A stretch of 49,419 nucleotides of DNA from Oscillospiraceae bacterium (GCA_017508045.1 JAFVZT010000012.1:1-49419), one strand, 5' to 3'; positions 26,698 through 35,760 are shown, counted from the first letter of the stretch. The notes: generated from the letters alone by a model not told the origin. A program made the numbers and translations.

Positions 26698-27168
26698 TTA
26701 TTGCTTTTGTCTTAACTGACGCTCCCGATCCCGTTCAATTGCTTTGTCGATGGCCTGCTGCCGGAAATACTCGTTGCGCTGCTCCCGCACTTTCTTGGCT
26801 GCCTGACGGCGCGCCTGCGCGCCCTTTCGCACAGGATTTGCTTTGGCAACGGAGATCGGTTTTTTCTTGGCGCGCCCGGTTTCATTGCGTTGCTCCTGGA
26901 GCTTTGGGCTAAACCGATACAAAACAAATTTTGTGCCGATTACGGAAACGCCGTCAGCGCCGGTTTCGGCACAGATCACATCGCAAACCTCACGGGGGGT
27001 CATCATTGCGCCCTCCAAAACCTTACCTTTTACCAGTTCCCGTGCAGTTAGCTGGTTGTCTGCCTCGGCAATAACCGCTTCCGTAACGCCGCCCTTGCCT
27101 ACGATTAAGGTTGTTTCCAGCGTATTTGCCTGGGATCGCAGCTCTGCTCTTTCCTTACTTGTCAGCAT
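26698..27168 (-). CDS. yhbY: YhbY-type (CRM domain) RNA-binding protein with basic tail
   Basis: 156 residues. The first 96 form a CRM/YhbY domain (LRSQANTLETTLIVGKGGVTEAV, with the GKGG loop), which binds pre-50S ribosomes. A Lys/Arg/Gln-rich tail of about 60 residues follows, which the usual 95-100-residue YhbY lacks; it may add RNA affinity. It overlaps rdgB by 14 bp and has AAGGAGG at its start. rdgB-yhbY-nadD/yqeK-rsfS is the familiar ribosome-maturation neighbourhood. Confidence 0.92.
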   Translation of the reverse strand: MLTSKERAELRSQANTLETTLIVGKGGVTEAVIAEADNQLTARELVKGKVLEGAMMTPREVCDVICAETGADGVSVIGTKFVLYRFSPKLQEQRNETGRAKKKPISVAKANPVRKGAQARRQAAKKVREQRNEYFRQQAIDKAIERDRERQLRQKQ

Positions 27169-27760
27169 AGCCGGCCTCCTTCATCTTTTCATAAAACAGC
27201 TTTAATGCATTTGCCCGATGGGAAACAGAATTCTTCTGTTCAGGACTAACCTCCGCCAGGGTCTTGCCAAAGGGCGGATAATAGAAAATAGGGTCGTAGC
27301 CAAAGCCGCCTAACCCTGCCGGCTCTCTGGTCAAAAAGCCGTGGACTGTTCCCCTTGCCTGAATGGTCTGCCCTTCCGGGGTGACCATGGTAATAACGCA
27401 GACAAACTGCGCCTGGCGTTGCTCGTCCGGAACATGCTCCGTATTTTTTAAAAGCAGGAAAACCCGTCCCCAATCGTCCAAGCTCTCGTCAAAGCCATAC
27501 CGCGCTGAATAAATGCCCGGCTCGCCATTTAATGCGTCTACAGCAATACCGGAATCGTCAGCCAGTGCCGGTAAGCCGGTGGCTTTCATCACCGCTTCGG
27601 CCTTTAAATAAGAGTTTTCCTCAAAGGTCGTGCCGGTTTCCTCTACATCGATATCCACACCAAGCTCGGACTGTAACACCAGCTCAATACCGAACTTCTC
27701 GGTAATTTTACTGATTTCTACAAGCTTATGCTTATTTTTGCTTGCCAATACAACCTTCAT
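27155..27760 (-). CDS. rdgB: XTP/dITP pyrophosphatase
   Basis: 201 residues, Ham1/RdgB family. It hydrolyses non-canonical purine triphosphates (XTP, ITP, dITP) and keeps them out of nucleic acids. Seen: N-terminal VVLASKNKHKLVEI, the FEENSYLKA motif, LADDSGIAVDAL, GIYSARY and GGFGYDPIFYYP, and SHRANAL near the end. The ATG overlaps the ftsY stop as ATGA. Confidence 0.97.
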   Translation of the reverse strand: MKVVLASKNKHKLVEISKITEKFGIELVLQSELGVDIDVEETGTTFEENSYLKAEAVMKATGLPALADDSGIAVDALNGEPGIYSARYGFDESLDDWGRVFLLLKNTEHVPDEQRQAQFVCVITMVTPEGQTIQARGTVHGFLTREPAGLGGFGYDPIFYYPPFGKTLAEVSPEQKNSVSHRANALKLFYEKMKEAGYADK

Positions 27761-28665
27761 TGCAGCAGTGCCTCCACAAAATCCTTGGCTTCAAAGACCA
27801 TTAAATCCTCAGCCTGTTCGCCAACACCCACAAATTTCACCGGAATTTGCAGCGCATCGGCAACGGCAATTACAATGCCGCCCTTGGCTGTTCCGTCCAG
27901 CTTCGTCAGCGCAACCGCGGTTACGCCGGCAATTTCCTTAAACTGTTTTGCTTGAATTAAGCCGTTCTGTCCGGTTGTTCCGTCCAGCACCAAAAGTACC
28001 TCCTTGGAGGCCTCCGGCAGCTCACGCTCGACAATACGACTGATTTTATTCAGCTCATTCATCAAGTTCTGCTTATTGTGCAGGCGTCCGGCAGTATCCA
28101 CCAGGATAACATCCACGCCCTTTGCCTTGGCAGACTGTATTCCGTCAAATACCACGGATGCTGGATCTGCCCCCTCGTGCTGACGAACAATAGCTGCACC
28201 GGAACGGTCTGCCCAGATTTCCAGCTGATCGGCAGCTGCCGCCCGGAAGGTGTCACCGGCTACCAAAAGCACCGATTTACCCTGCTTTGTCAGCTGAGTG
28301 GCGATTTTCCCGATGGTGGTGGTCTTTCCCACGCCATTGACGCCGATTACCAAAACGACGGAAGGCGTGCTGCTTAAGTTTAAAGCGGTATCGGCAACAT
28401 TCAGCATGTCCACCAAAATCTCTTTTAAAGCCGCCTTGGCATCTTCCGTGGTTTTAAGGCGTTGCTCCCGAACAGCCTTGCGCAGCTGTTGGGTGGCCTT
28501 TGTGGCTGTTTCTACGCCTAAATCTGCCAAAATCAAGCATTCCTCAAGCTCATCATAAAAATCGTCATCGATTTCCGAAAAACCGGAAAACACACCTGAC
28601 AGCGTGCTGCCCAAAGCATCCCGGGTCTTGGAAAGTCCGATTTTAATTTTATCAAAAAAACCCAT
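27757..28665 (-). CDS. ftsY: Signal recognition particle receptor FtsY
   Basis: 302 residues, the short Gram-positive form without an acidic A domain. FtsY docks SRP-ribosome complexes at the membrane. GTPase motifs: GVNGVGKTTTIGKIA (G1, near residue 112), DTFRAAAADQL, VDTAGRLHNKQNLM (G3), TKLDGTAKGG (G4). It follows smc by 10 bp, as in many Firmicutes. Confidence 0.97.
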   Translation of the reverse strand: MGFFDKIKIGLSKTRDALGSTLSGVFSGFSEIDDDFYDELEECLILADLGVETATKATQQLRKAVREQRLKTTEDAKAALKEILVDMLNVADTALNLSSTPSVVLVIGVNGVGKTTTIGKIATQLTKQGKSVLLVAGDTFRAAAADQLEIWADRSGAAIVRQHEGADPASVVFDGIQSAKAKGVDVILVDTAGRLHNKQNLMNELNKISRIVERELPEASKEVLLVLDGTTGQNGLIQAKQFKEIAGVTAVALTKLDGTAKGGIVIAVADALQIPVKFVGVGEQAEDLMVFEAKDFVEALLQ

Positions 28666-28675
28666 GGTTACTCCT

Positions 28676-31600
28676 TTACTCCGAAATCCTCAACTGCTGC
28701 TCCATCTGATTCAAATCCAGACGCAAAAGCTTGGAAATTCCCTGCTCCTGCATGGTAACACCGTACAACACATCGGAAGCCTCCATAGTGCCGCGACGGT
28801 GGGTAATGACAATAAACTGGGTCGTTTCGCTAAGTCCCCGCAGGTATGTGGCAAATCGTTCCACATTTCTATCGTCCAATGCCGCATCAATTTCGTCCAG
28901 CAGGCAAAACGGCGTGGGCCGCACCTTCAGAATTGCAAAATAAAGGGCTGTTGCCACAAATGCCTTCTCGCCACCGGAGAGCAATGTAATTGTTTTAACC
29001 TGTTTTCCGGGAGGCTGTACCCGAATTTCAATGCCGCAGGTCAAAGGCTCCTCCGGATTCTCCAGTAGCAGCTGACCCTTACCACCGCCAAACATTTCCT
29101 CAAATACAATACCAAAGTGGTGGTTGATTTTCTGGAACTCCGTTACGAAAATGGTGGTCATTTCCTGGGTGATGTTCCGGATAATGCTCTCCAGCTCCCG
29201 TTTGGACACCAACACATCGTCCCGTTGCTCCACCAGATAGCTGTAGCGTTCGTTTACTCTTGCGTATTCCTCAATTGCGCCCAGATTGGGGGTTCCCAAA
29301 GCCGCAATCTTGCGTTTCAGTTCGGCAATTCGGCGGTTGCCGGCAGCTACCGACTCAATTTCACCCCGTTTTTCCACTGCTGTGCCGGGTGTCAGCTCAT
29401 AGAAGTCCCACAGCTTGTCAACAATCTGCTTTTCTTCCATATCTGCAGAGTTTTTCTTATTCTCCAGTCGGGCAGCTTCCCGTTCCATATCCAGAATAAG
29501 CTTACCCTTTTCCTGGGCTTCCCGTTCAGAACGCGTTTTGCTTGCCTCCGCCTCGGCGCGCTGAGCAAGGGCAGCTTCCATGCCCTTACGCATCCGGTCG
29601 GTTTCCCTATCGTTACTTTCCTGCTTAGCAAGAAGCGCTTCTATCTGGTTACCATACTGTCGATTTTCTTCCCGGAAAGCCTCAATAAGCGTCATCTTTC
29701 TGTCCCGATCGCCCTCCATATCAGAACGCAGGGCTATCAAATCAGAAATATGGTTTTCGGCAGTAGTACGTTCTGCCGTCAAAGCTGCTTCATCAGTTTT
29801 AAGGACCGTCATCTTTTCGGTAACGTCGTTCATAACCTTAGACGCTTCCTCCTGGCTGCCCTCCAGTGTGGCGATCTGCGCCCTGGTCTGGGCAAGCTGG
29901 GTGCTCAGCACCTGCAGCTTTGCCTGCTGCGATACGAAACGCTCACGGTCGTTGCGCTGCCTTGTCTCCAGGACATCTTTTTCCCGGTTGGCAGATGCCA
30001 TAGCCTCCACAACCGCCTGCAGCATAATTTCATACTGCTTTTCCTGCCCCTGCATCCGCAGAACCTGATCCTCAGCTTCCCGGAGCTGATCCTTTGCAGC
30101 ATTTAACTGGAATTCCACTTGGTCGACTTGCCGTTGGGCTTCCTGCAAATCATTTTCGCAGGATTGCACCTTGCTGTGAAGTTCCTTTTCCTGGGCCGTC
30201 AGCTTCTCCAGTTCATTGGCGCGGCTTAGGATGCCGGCTTCCTTGTTGACAGAGCCGCCGGTCATAGAGCCGCCGGGGTTAATCACCTGACCGTCCAGTG
30301 TTACAATCTTAAAGCGGTTTTGATACTGCTTTGCCATGGCAATCGCCGTATCAATATCCTGTGCAATGACCGTTCTGCCCAGCAGGTTGTCAACAATGCC
30401 CTGATAGCGCTTTTCTGTTTTAACAAGTATCGAAGCGATACCTACACAGCCACGGCATTGCTCCAAGCCCTTTTCCTGAAGCTCCTTGCCCCGTACCGAG
30501 GAAATGGGCAAAAAGGTTGCACGTCCGCCACCTGTCCGTTTTAAGTAGGAAATGCCGGCCTTGCCGTCTTGTTCCGTATCAACAACAATATGCTGCATTG
30601 CTCCGCCTAAAGCGATTTCGATGGCAACGGTATATTCATCATCTGTACGAATCAGTCTGGAGACCGGACCGTGGACATTTTTCAGAGCGCCCCTTTGCGC
30701 CTCCTGCATCACCATACGCACGGATTTTTGATAACTTTCAAAATCCCGTTCCATTGCCCGGAACACTGCGGTTTTTGCGCTGATACTGTCCAGCTTTGCC
30801 TTCTCATCCCGAAGCTGCTGGCTCAGCTCGTCCCGGCGCTTCATACGGGTTGTCTGCCGAAGGGTATAGCCGGAAATGGTATTGTTTGCGGCAGTAACAT
30901 CCTCCTGCGCCTTGCGCAGCTGTTTCTGGCAATCCTGCAATTCTGTTTTTGCCGCTTCCTGTCTTTCTTCACCGGTCTGCAGGTCGCCGAGCAGCTGAGT
31001 TAAGCGGTCTGCATTTTCCTGCATACTCACTTCCAAGCCGCGGATATCCGCTTCCCTGCCTGCAATATCCGCAGTCAAAGTACTTTCTGTGGTGCGCAGT
31101 TCCAAAAAACGGCGAGTAATACCTTGGGCGTTGGCAGTCATTGCCGCCATTTCCTGCTGTAAAAGTGTCAGGGCCTGCCGCTTTTGCTCCAGATCAATCT
31201 CAATCTGAGCGATGCGCTGGTTTGTCTGCTCCAATTGGGCAGTAATACCGCCGCTGCGATCCTCCTGACCCCGAAGCTCATCCTCCACACGCTGGATATT
31301 TTCCTCGTTGTTGCGGATATTTCCCTGCAGCACCGCCATTTGTCCGTCTAACTGCTGGTGTGTCTGCTCCAAAAGGTTCACCTGCAGACGAATATTCTCC
31401 AATTCCGAATCCCGATGCCGCAAATCCACACCAAGCTGCTCGGACTGAGTATAGAGCTTGTCCAAATCCTCATGGGCCTGCTGCAGCACAAAGCTGGCAG
31501 AGGCATAGTCCTCCTCCGCCTTTTGGGCAGCCGCCGAGAGCTTCTCCAGAGTATCCAGCCAGACAGCCACCTCAACACCCTGAAGCTCTTCCTTCATTTC

Positions 31601-32248
31601 CAGATACTGCTTTGCCTTCTCCGATTGATGCTTTAACGGCTCCAGCTGCAGCTCCAATTCCGAAACCTTGTCACCAATACGCAGCAGGTTGTCCTCTGTA
31701 TGCGCCAGCTTGCGTTCAGTTTCCTCCTTGCGGTGACGGTATTTAGAGATACCGGCCGCCTCTTCAAAGATTTCCCGGCGGTCTGCGCTCTTTAGGGAAA
31801 GGATTTCGTCAATCCGCCCCTGTCCGATATTGGAATAGCCCTCGCGGCCCAAGCCGGTATCCATAAACATCTCGTGGATATCCTTCAGACGGGCAGTCTG
31901 GCGGTTAATGTAGTATTCACTGTCTCCACTGCGATAATAACGGCGGGTGACCATAACCTCATCCGCATCGTAGGGCAAAGCGCGGTCAGTATTGTCTAAC
32001 GTCAAGGTTGCTTCTGCAAAGCCAACCGCTGCGCGCTTCTGTGTGCCACCGAAAATCACGTCTTCCATTTTTGCACCGCGAAGGGTCTTAGTGCTTTGTT
32101 CGCCCATAACCCAGACAATCGCGTCAGAAATATTCGATTTTCCGGAGCCGTTGGGTCCGACAATGGCGGTAATATCATCGCCAAAGCGGATTACCGTCTT
32201 ATCCGGGAAGGACTTAAAGCCCTGCACTTCCAATGATTTTAAATACAC
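28676..32248 (-). CDS. smc: Chromosome segregation ATPase SMC
   Basis: 1190 residues. The SMC head, long antiparallel coiled coil and hinge are all present: Walker A GPNGSGKSNISDAI (near residue 32), a hinge at about 500-650 (ALGGAMQHIVVD, GGRATFLP, TLDGQVINPGGSMTGG), and the C-terminal LLSGGEKAF signature and LLDEIDAALDD Walker B. It acts with ScpA/ScpB (not in this window) to compact the chromosome. The start is GTG. Its promoter is divergent from that of the ZIP transporter. Confidence 0.98.
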   Translation of the reverse strand: MYLKSLEVQGFKSFPDKTVIRFGDDITAIVGPNGSGKSNISDAIVWVMGEQSTKTLRGAKMEDVIFGGTQKRAAVGFAEATLTLDNTDRALPYDADEVMVTRRYYRSGDSEYYINRQTARLKDIHEMFMDTGLGREGYSNIGQGRIDEILSLKSADRREIFEEAAGISKYRHRKEETERKLAHTEDNLLRIGDKVSELELQLEPLKHQSEKAKQYLEMKEELQGVEVAVWLDTLEKLSAAAQKAEEDYASASFVLQQAHEDLDKLYTQSEQLGVDLRHRDSELENIRLQVNLLEQTHQQLDGQMAVLQGNIRNNEENIQRVEDELRGQEDRSGGITAQLEQTNQRIAQIEIDLEQKRQALTLLQQEMAAMTANAQGITRRFLELRTTESTLTADIAGREADIRGLEVSMQENADRLTQLLGDLQTGEERQEAAKTELQDCQKQLRKAQEDVTAANNTISGYTLRQTTRMKRRDELSQQLRDEKAKLDSISAKTAVFRAMERDFESYQKSVRMVMQEAQRGALKNVHGPVSRLIRTDDEYTVAIEIALGGAMQHIVVDTEQDGKAGISYLKRTGGGRATFLPISSVRGKELQEKGLEQCRGCVGIASILVKTEKRYQGIVDNLLGRTVIAQDIDTAIAMAKQYQNRFKIVTLDGQVINPGGSMTGGSVNKEAGILSRANELEKLTAQEKELHSKVQSCENDLQEAQRQVDQVEFQLNAAKDQLREAEDQVLRMQGQEKQYEIMLQAVVEAMASANREKDVLETRQRNDRERFVSQQAKLQVLSTQLAQTRAQIATLEGSQEEASKVMNDVTEKMTVLKTDEAALTAERTTAENHISDLIALRSDMEGDRDRKMTLIEAFREENRQYGNQIEALLAKQESNDRETDRMRKGMEAALAQRAEAEASKTRSEREAQEKGKLILDMEREAARLENKKNSADMEEKQIVDKLWDFYELTPGTAVEKRGEIESVAAGNRRIAELKRKIAALGTPNLGAIEEYARVNERYSYLVEQRDDVLVSKRELESIIRNITQEMTTIFVTEFQKINHHFGIVFEEMFGGGKGQLLLENPEEPLTCGIEIRVQPPGKQVKTITLLSGGEKAFVATALYFAILKVRPTPFCLLDEIDAALDDRNVERFATYLRGLSETTQFIVITHRRGTMEASDVLYGVTMQEQGISKLLRLDLNQMEQQLRISE

Positions 32249-32287
32249 AGCAAAACCTCTTATATAGTAGTTATATTAAATCAATTT

Positions 32288-32316
32288 ATTATACCGATAT
32301 TCTGCAAAAAAAGCAA
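32288..32316 (-). promoter_or_regulatory. Promoter of the smc operon
   Basis: TTGCTT (32311-32316) and TATAAT (32288-32293), 17-bp spacer, minus strand. The start near 32281 leaves a leader of about 33 nt. It probably drives smc, ftsY, rdgB, yhbY, nadD-yqeK, rsfS and leuS, which are all closely spaced or overlapping. Confidence 0.8.
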
Positions 32317-32360
32317 GTACTCACCACGGTTTTTTCAGAGTATGACATAGGTTTTCTACA

Positions 32361-32389
32361 TTGACACACGCTGGAGAAAACCATATAAT
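32361..32389 (+). promoter_or_regulatory. Consensus promoter of the ZIP transporter gene
   Basis: A perfect TTGACA (32361-32366) and a perfect TATAAT (32384-32389) with 17 bp between. The start would fall near 32396, giving a leader of only about 17 nt that is little more than the AAGGAG site. No Zur-like inverted repeat was found across it. Confidence 0.88.
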
Positions 32390-32412
32390 AAACATACAAG
32401 GAGATGACACAT

Positions 32413-33168
32413 ATGGAAATGGTTTTATTAACCGCCCTGGGTGTAGGTGGCGCCACCGTATTTGGCTCGGTTCTGGGCTTTATTTTCAAAAAAATATCCC
32501 ACCGGTTTAGTGATATTGTTTTGGCTTTCGCCGCCGGCGTGATGCTCTGCGCAGCGGTAACCGGCTTAATTCTCCCCTCTTTGGAGCATGACAGCTTTTC
32601 CCCCCTTGTTATGACAATCAGCGGTATCTTCTGCGGCGCGCTGTTTTTGAATGTTTTGGACAAGCTGGTGCCCCACCTGCACCGCCTGGCCGGTATTGAC
32701 CAGGAGCAGCATCAGGATAATGCCGCGAAGCTTAATAAGGTGCTTTTGTTTGTTTTGGCAATCGCAATTCACAATCTGCCGGAGGGCATTGCAGCCGGTG
32801 TGGGCTTTGGAAGCGGAAATAACGCGCAAGCATTTACCATTGCCGCCGGTATTGCCCTGCAAAACATCCCCGAGGGTATGGTAATCATTGCCCCTATGTT
32901 GGCCGCCGGCATGAGTCCCGGACGCACCTTTGTGTGTGCTATGGCAACAGGGGTTGTGGAGGTGCTGGGCACTCTGCTCGGCTACTTTGCCGTCAGCCTT
33001 TCTTCCGCTATTTTACCCTTTGCCCTTGCCTTTGCAGGCGGCACAATGCTTTATGTCATTAGCGATGAAATGATTCCCGAAACCCACCACTCCGATGCCC
33101 AAGGCGTAACCTATTCACTGCTTGCAGGCTTTTGCCTCATGCTGGCTATGGGATATTTTCTCGGTTAA
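32413..33168 (+). CDS. ZIP-family metal transporter
   Basis: 251 residues with about eight membrane helices. ZIP proteins import zinc and other divalent metals; the metal here is inferred. The two signature helices are HNLPEGIAAGVGFG and QNIPEGMVIIAPMLA with the paired His/Asn/Glu ligands; a His-containing loop (HLHRLAG, EQHQD) precedes them. The start at 32413 has AAGGAG at 9 nt; the ATG at 32404 touches the Shine-Dalgarno. Single gene behind a consensus promoter. Confidence 0.92.
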   Translation: MEMVLLTALGVGGATVFGSVLGFIFKKISHRFSDIVLAFAAGVMLCAAVTGLILPSLEHDSFSPLVMTISGIFCGALFLNVLDKLVPHLHRLAGIDQEQHQDNAAKLNKVLLFVLAIAIHNLPEGIAAGVGFGSGNNAQAFTIAAGIALQNIPEGMVIIAPMLAAGMSPGRTFVCAMATGVVEVLGTLLGYFAVSLSSAILPFALAFAGGTMLYVISDEMIPETHHSDAQGVTYSLLAGFCLMLAMGYFLG

Positions 33169-33202
33169 AAAAAGATGACCTCTCGCAAGATTGCGAGAGG
33201 TC
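33167..33202 (-). terminator. Terminator shared by lysozyme and ZIP genes
   Basis: A 12-bp perfect stem GACCTCTCGCAA/TTGCGAGAGGTC with a 2-nt centre (33177-33202). On the minus strand it is followed by ATC and a run of seven T, ideal for the lysozyme gene; on the plus strand the following GCTTGTTTATTTT is weaker but may serve the ZIP gene. Confidence 0.88.
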
Positions 33203-33208
33203 GCTTGT

Positions 33209-34417
33209 TTATTTTGTGTAAGAAAGGCAAATCCAGCCATTGGAAATCCTTCCCCAGGTGGTTTTGCCCACCTTTTTGGTTTCCAAAATTTCTACCTTTG
33301 TACCCTTGCGCAAATAGCCAACTGTTTTATATTTCGTGCCGGCATTTTTGCGGATGCGCAGGCGGTAGGCAGTGACTGTTTTAATAACCTTTTCCGGCTC
33401 ATTGGTTTGTCCGTCCAAAACCACATAGTCTAAGCATATCCAACCCTGCTCTATTTTTCCCCATGGGGTATTCCCCACCAGCTCCACAGCTGAAACGGTT
33501 ACCTTTGTGCTATTTTTTAAGTGGGCTACTGTCTTTGACGACGTGCCAGGACCGCTGCGTACACGCAGACGGGTTTTGACCTTAACCTTTCCCGTAAGAG
33601 TTTTGGGGGTTTCCTCCGCCGGAGGGGGCGCTGTGCTGCCATTGTGCCATTGGGCGTAGAGCTTGGTGTTTCTCACAGTTGCATCCAATACCGTCACCTT
33701 TTTGCCGCCCACAGGCTGGGTGTACCACCCCAGGAAGGTGTAGCCCGCATAGGTGGGTACAGGAATAATCGGAGATGTCAGGCTGACATCGTAGCCCTGT
33801 ACATCCGTGGTAATACTGCCACCCCGTGGATCAAAAATCACATAGCCGAGGCTTTGTGAAATCTCTTGAGAATAAATACCGTTTAAATACATATTCGCCT
33901 CACTTAACCGGCGTCTAAGTAAAAAAGTCTTTACTTCTCCCCCAGCATGACACCAACGGGCAAAGGCATCCACCAGTGCATTACCGGTCGCACCGCTGAC
34001 CACCGCGTTATACAGCATTCCGGTACTGGTGTACATCCATTTACTGCCGCAATTGTAGGTAAGCAGCAACAATGCATCATACTGATTTTGGGTTAAGTTC
34101 ACCCCGGTTTTTGCAATGAACTGATTTAATTCTTTTTCAAAACCGGTTATGTAGGTCTTTAAAAGTGCTTCTGCCTCTGCCTCGGTAATGCCGTTGGCTT
34201 TGTAACGCTCCAGCTTGTCATCCGGACATCTTGTGCCGTAGCCTACTGTCCATTGGGAATAATCCCAATAGGGCTTTTTACTGAAGCCCTCCTCAAATTT
34301 TAGGATGCGAATAGCATCTGCACTGGTTTTGAGGGAAGCTGCAGCACGAACAGTCACCGGCAACGCGCTTACCAAAATTACCACAGCCAGAATAAGGCCT
34401 GTAATTCTATGTTTCAC
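33209..34417 (-). CDS. Secreted GH24 lysozyme with InlB-type repeat and two SH3b domains
   Basis: 402 residues. A signal peptide (cleaved after about VRAAA, residue 27) leads a GH24 phage-type lysozyme domain (about 35-165) with the catalytic E...D...T set in FEEGFSKKPYWDYSQWTVGYG and a QYDALLLLTYNCG stretch. A Listeria-Bacteroides (InlB) beta-repeat follows (YTFLGWYTQPVGGKKV...LYAQW, about 225-255), then two bacterial SH3 domains (about 275-335 and 342-402) that probably bind cell wall. GTG start with AAAGGAG. No phage genes surround it, so a role in own-wall remodelling, spore or mother-cell lysis, or attack on neighbours is open. Confidence 0.88.
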   Translation of the reverse strand: MKHRITGLILAVVILVSALPVTVRAAASLKTSADAIRILKFEEGFSKKPYWDYSQWTVGYGTRCPDDKLERYKANGITEAEAEALLKTYITGFEKELNQFIAKTGVNLTQNQYDALLLLTYNCGSKWMYTSTGMLYNAVVSGATGNALVDAFARWCHAGGEVKTFLLRRRLSEANMYLNGIYSQEISQSLGYVIFDPRGGSITTDVQGYDVSLTSPIIPVPTYAGYTFLGWYTQPVGGKKVTVLDATVRNTKLYAQWHNGSTAPPPAEETPKTLTGKVKVKTRLRVRSGPGTSSKTVAHLKNSTKVTVSAVELVGNTPWGKIEQGWICLDYVVLDGQTNEPEKVIKTVTAYRLRIRKNAGTKYKTVGYLRKGTKVEILETKKVGKTTWGRISNGWICLSYTK

Positions 34418-34449
34418 AAACTGATCTCCTTTCTTAAAATTTCGTTGTC

Positions 34450-34478
34450 ATTTTAGCAATAGAAAATTTATAATTCAA
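34450..34478 (-). promoter_or_regulatory. Promoter of the lysozyme gene
   Basis: TTGAAT (34473-34478) and TAAAAT (34450-34455), 17-bp spacer, minus strand; start near 34443, leader about 26 nt. Confidence 0.6.
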
Positions 34479-34551
34479 CCGGAAAATCTTGGGTTATTTG
34501 AATTTTTAAAACTAATTATATATCGAAAGTTTGATAATTTTCTTTAAACTA

Positions 34552-34624
34552 AGGAAATTTGCAACATTTTTACCCTATTTTTCTTTGCGGTTTACATAAA
34601 TTTCCTAAGGATACGGATGTTGCA
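34552..34624 (+). other. Interlaced inverted repeats upstream of mnmA
   Basis: Two complementary pairs are interlaced: AGGAAATTT (34552-34560) with AAATTTCCT (34598-34606), and TGCAACAT (34560-34567) with ATGTTGCA (34617-34624). This A-B-A'-B' order could fold as an RNA pseudoknot or give two exclusive hairpins if transcribed, or be a DNA site. The rest of the gap between the lysozyme and mnmA genes is plain AT-rich sequence. Confidence 0.45.
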
Positions 34625-34626
34625 GA

Positions 34627-34655
34627 TTGCTTTTATGCATTTCCTATGATAAAAT
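34627..34655 (+). promoter_or_regulatory. Probable promoter of mnmA
   Basis: TTGCTT (34627-34632) and TAAAAT (34650-34655), 17-bp spacer, 29 bp before the start codon. The boxes are moderate matches. Confidence 0.5.
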
Positions 34656-34684
34656 TGCTCTATCACAAAAAAGGGGGTGTATCT

Positions 34685-35752
34685 ATGGCTGAACAAAAAG
34701 CGCTGATCGCTATGAGTGGCGGTGTAGACAGCTCGGTTGCCGCTTATCTTATGCAGCAAGCCGGCTATGACTGCGCCGGTGGAACGATGCTTTTGTGTGA
34801 CGAGGCGCTTCTGGGATATACGCCCACAGGCGTGCAGGATGCTGAAAGCGTCGCCAACAGGCTGGGTATGCCCTTTTACGCTTTCCCACAAACAGAGGAT
34901 TTCAAAAAGCTGGTTGTAAATGCCTTTATAAAAAGCTATGAGCTGGGCGATACGCCCAACCCCTGTATAGAATGTAACAAGCACCTTAAATTCTCCGCAT
35001 TTCTTAATAGGGCAATTGCCTTGGGCTATGACTGCATCGCTACCGGACATTACGCCCAAATTCAAAAAGACCCTGCCACCGGGCGATACCTGCTGTACCG
35101 CGCGGCAGACAGAGCCAAGGACCAGAGCTATTTTCTTGCAGGTTTAAATCAGCACCAGCTATCACATACCCGTTTTCCCCTGGGCGGGCTGAGCAAGGAA
35201 CAGGTACGGCAAATTGCTCAGGAGCAAGGCTTTATTACTGCTAAAAAGCGGGATTCCCAAGACATTTGCTTTATTCCCGACGGGGATTACAAAGCTTTTA
35301 TGGAGCGCTACACCGGAAAGCAATATCCGGCAGGTGTCTTTCTGGATACATCCGGCAAAGTTGTGGGACGCCACGCCGGTGCGGTGGGCTACACTCTGGG
35401 TCAGCGCAAGGGATTGGGCATTGCCATGGGTGAGCCGGTGTATGTGTGCAGCAAGGATATGGAAAAAAATACCGTTACCGTCGGCAGTGATGCACATCTG
35501 TACCGCAAAGCACTTTTGGCTGACAGCTGGAACTTCTTGCCCTTTGCGGAACTAAACGCACCTATCCGCGTACACGCCAAGGTGCGGTATCGCCATACCG
35601 AACAGCCGGCTACGGTGTATCCCATGGAAAACGGATATGCCAAGGTGGAATTTGACGAGCCGCAGCGGGCCATTACCACCGGACAGGCCGTTGTCCTGTA
35701 TGACAAGGATATGGTCATCGGCAGCGGAACAATACGACAAGTCCTGCCCTAA
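34685..35752 (+). CDS. mnmA: tRNA-specific 2-thiouridylase MnmA
   Basis: 355 residues. It makes s2U34 in tRNA-Lys, -Glu and -Gln using a relayed persulfide. Seen: the PP-loop AMSGGVDSSVAA (near residue 9), the first catalytic Cys in TPNPCIECNKHLKF (near 96), ATGHYAQ, the second Cys in SQDICFIPDGDY, and a C-terminal beta domain starting GYTLGQRKGLGIA. The ATG at 34685 follows GGGGGTG; the frame extends upstream without a site. Single gene with its own terminator. Confidence 0.96.
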   Translation: MAEQKALIAMSGGVDSSVAAYLMQQAGYDCAGGTMLLCDEALLGYTPTGVQDAESVANRLGMPFYAFPQTEDFKKLVVNAFIKSYELGDTPNPCIECNKHLKFSAFLNRAIALGYDCIATGHYAQIQKDPATGRYLLYRAADRAKDQSYFLAGLNQHQLSHTRFPLGGLSKEQVRQIAQEQGFITAKKRDSQDICFIPDGDYKAFMERYTGKQYPAGVFLDTSGKVVGRHAGAVGYTLGQRKGLGIAMGEPVYVCSKDMEKNTVTVGSDAHLYRKALLADSWNFLPFAELNAPIRVHAKVRYRHTEQPATVYPMENGYAKVEFDEPQRAITTGQAVVLYDKDMVIGSGTIRQVLP

Positions 35753-35760
35753 TTAGAATC

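Noticed and set aside
29117-30106. Plus-strand open frame of 329 codons opposite smc
   Set aside because: Shadow of the SMC coiled-coil coding sequence; no start site or recognised domain.
33209-34417. Prophage, suggested by the phage-type lysozyme
   Set aside because: Flanking genes are a ZIP transporter and mnmA; no holin, portal, terminase or integrase is near.
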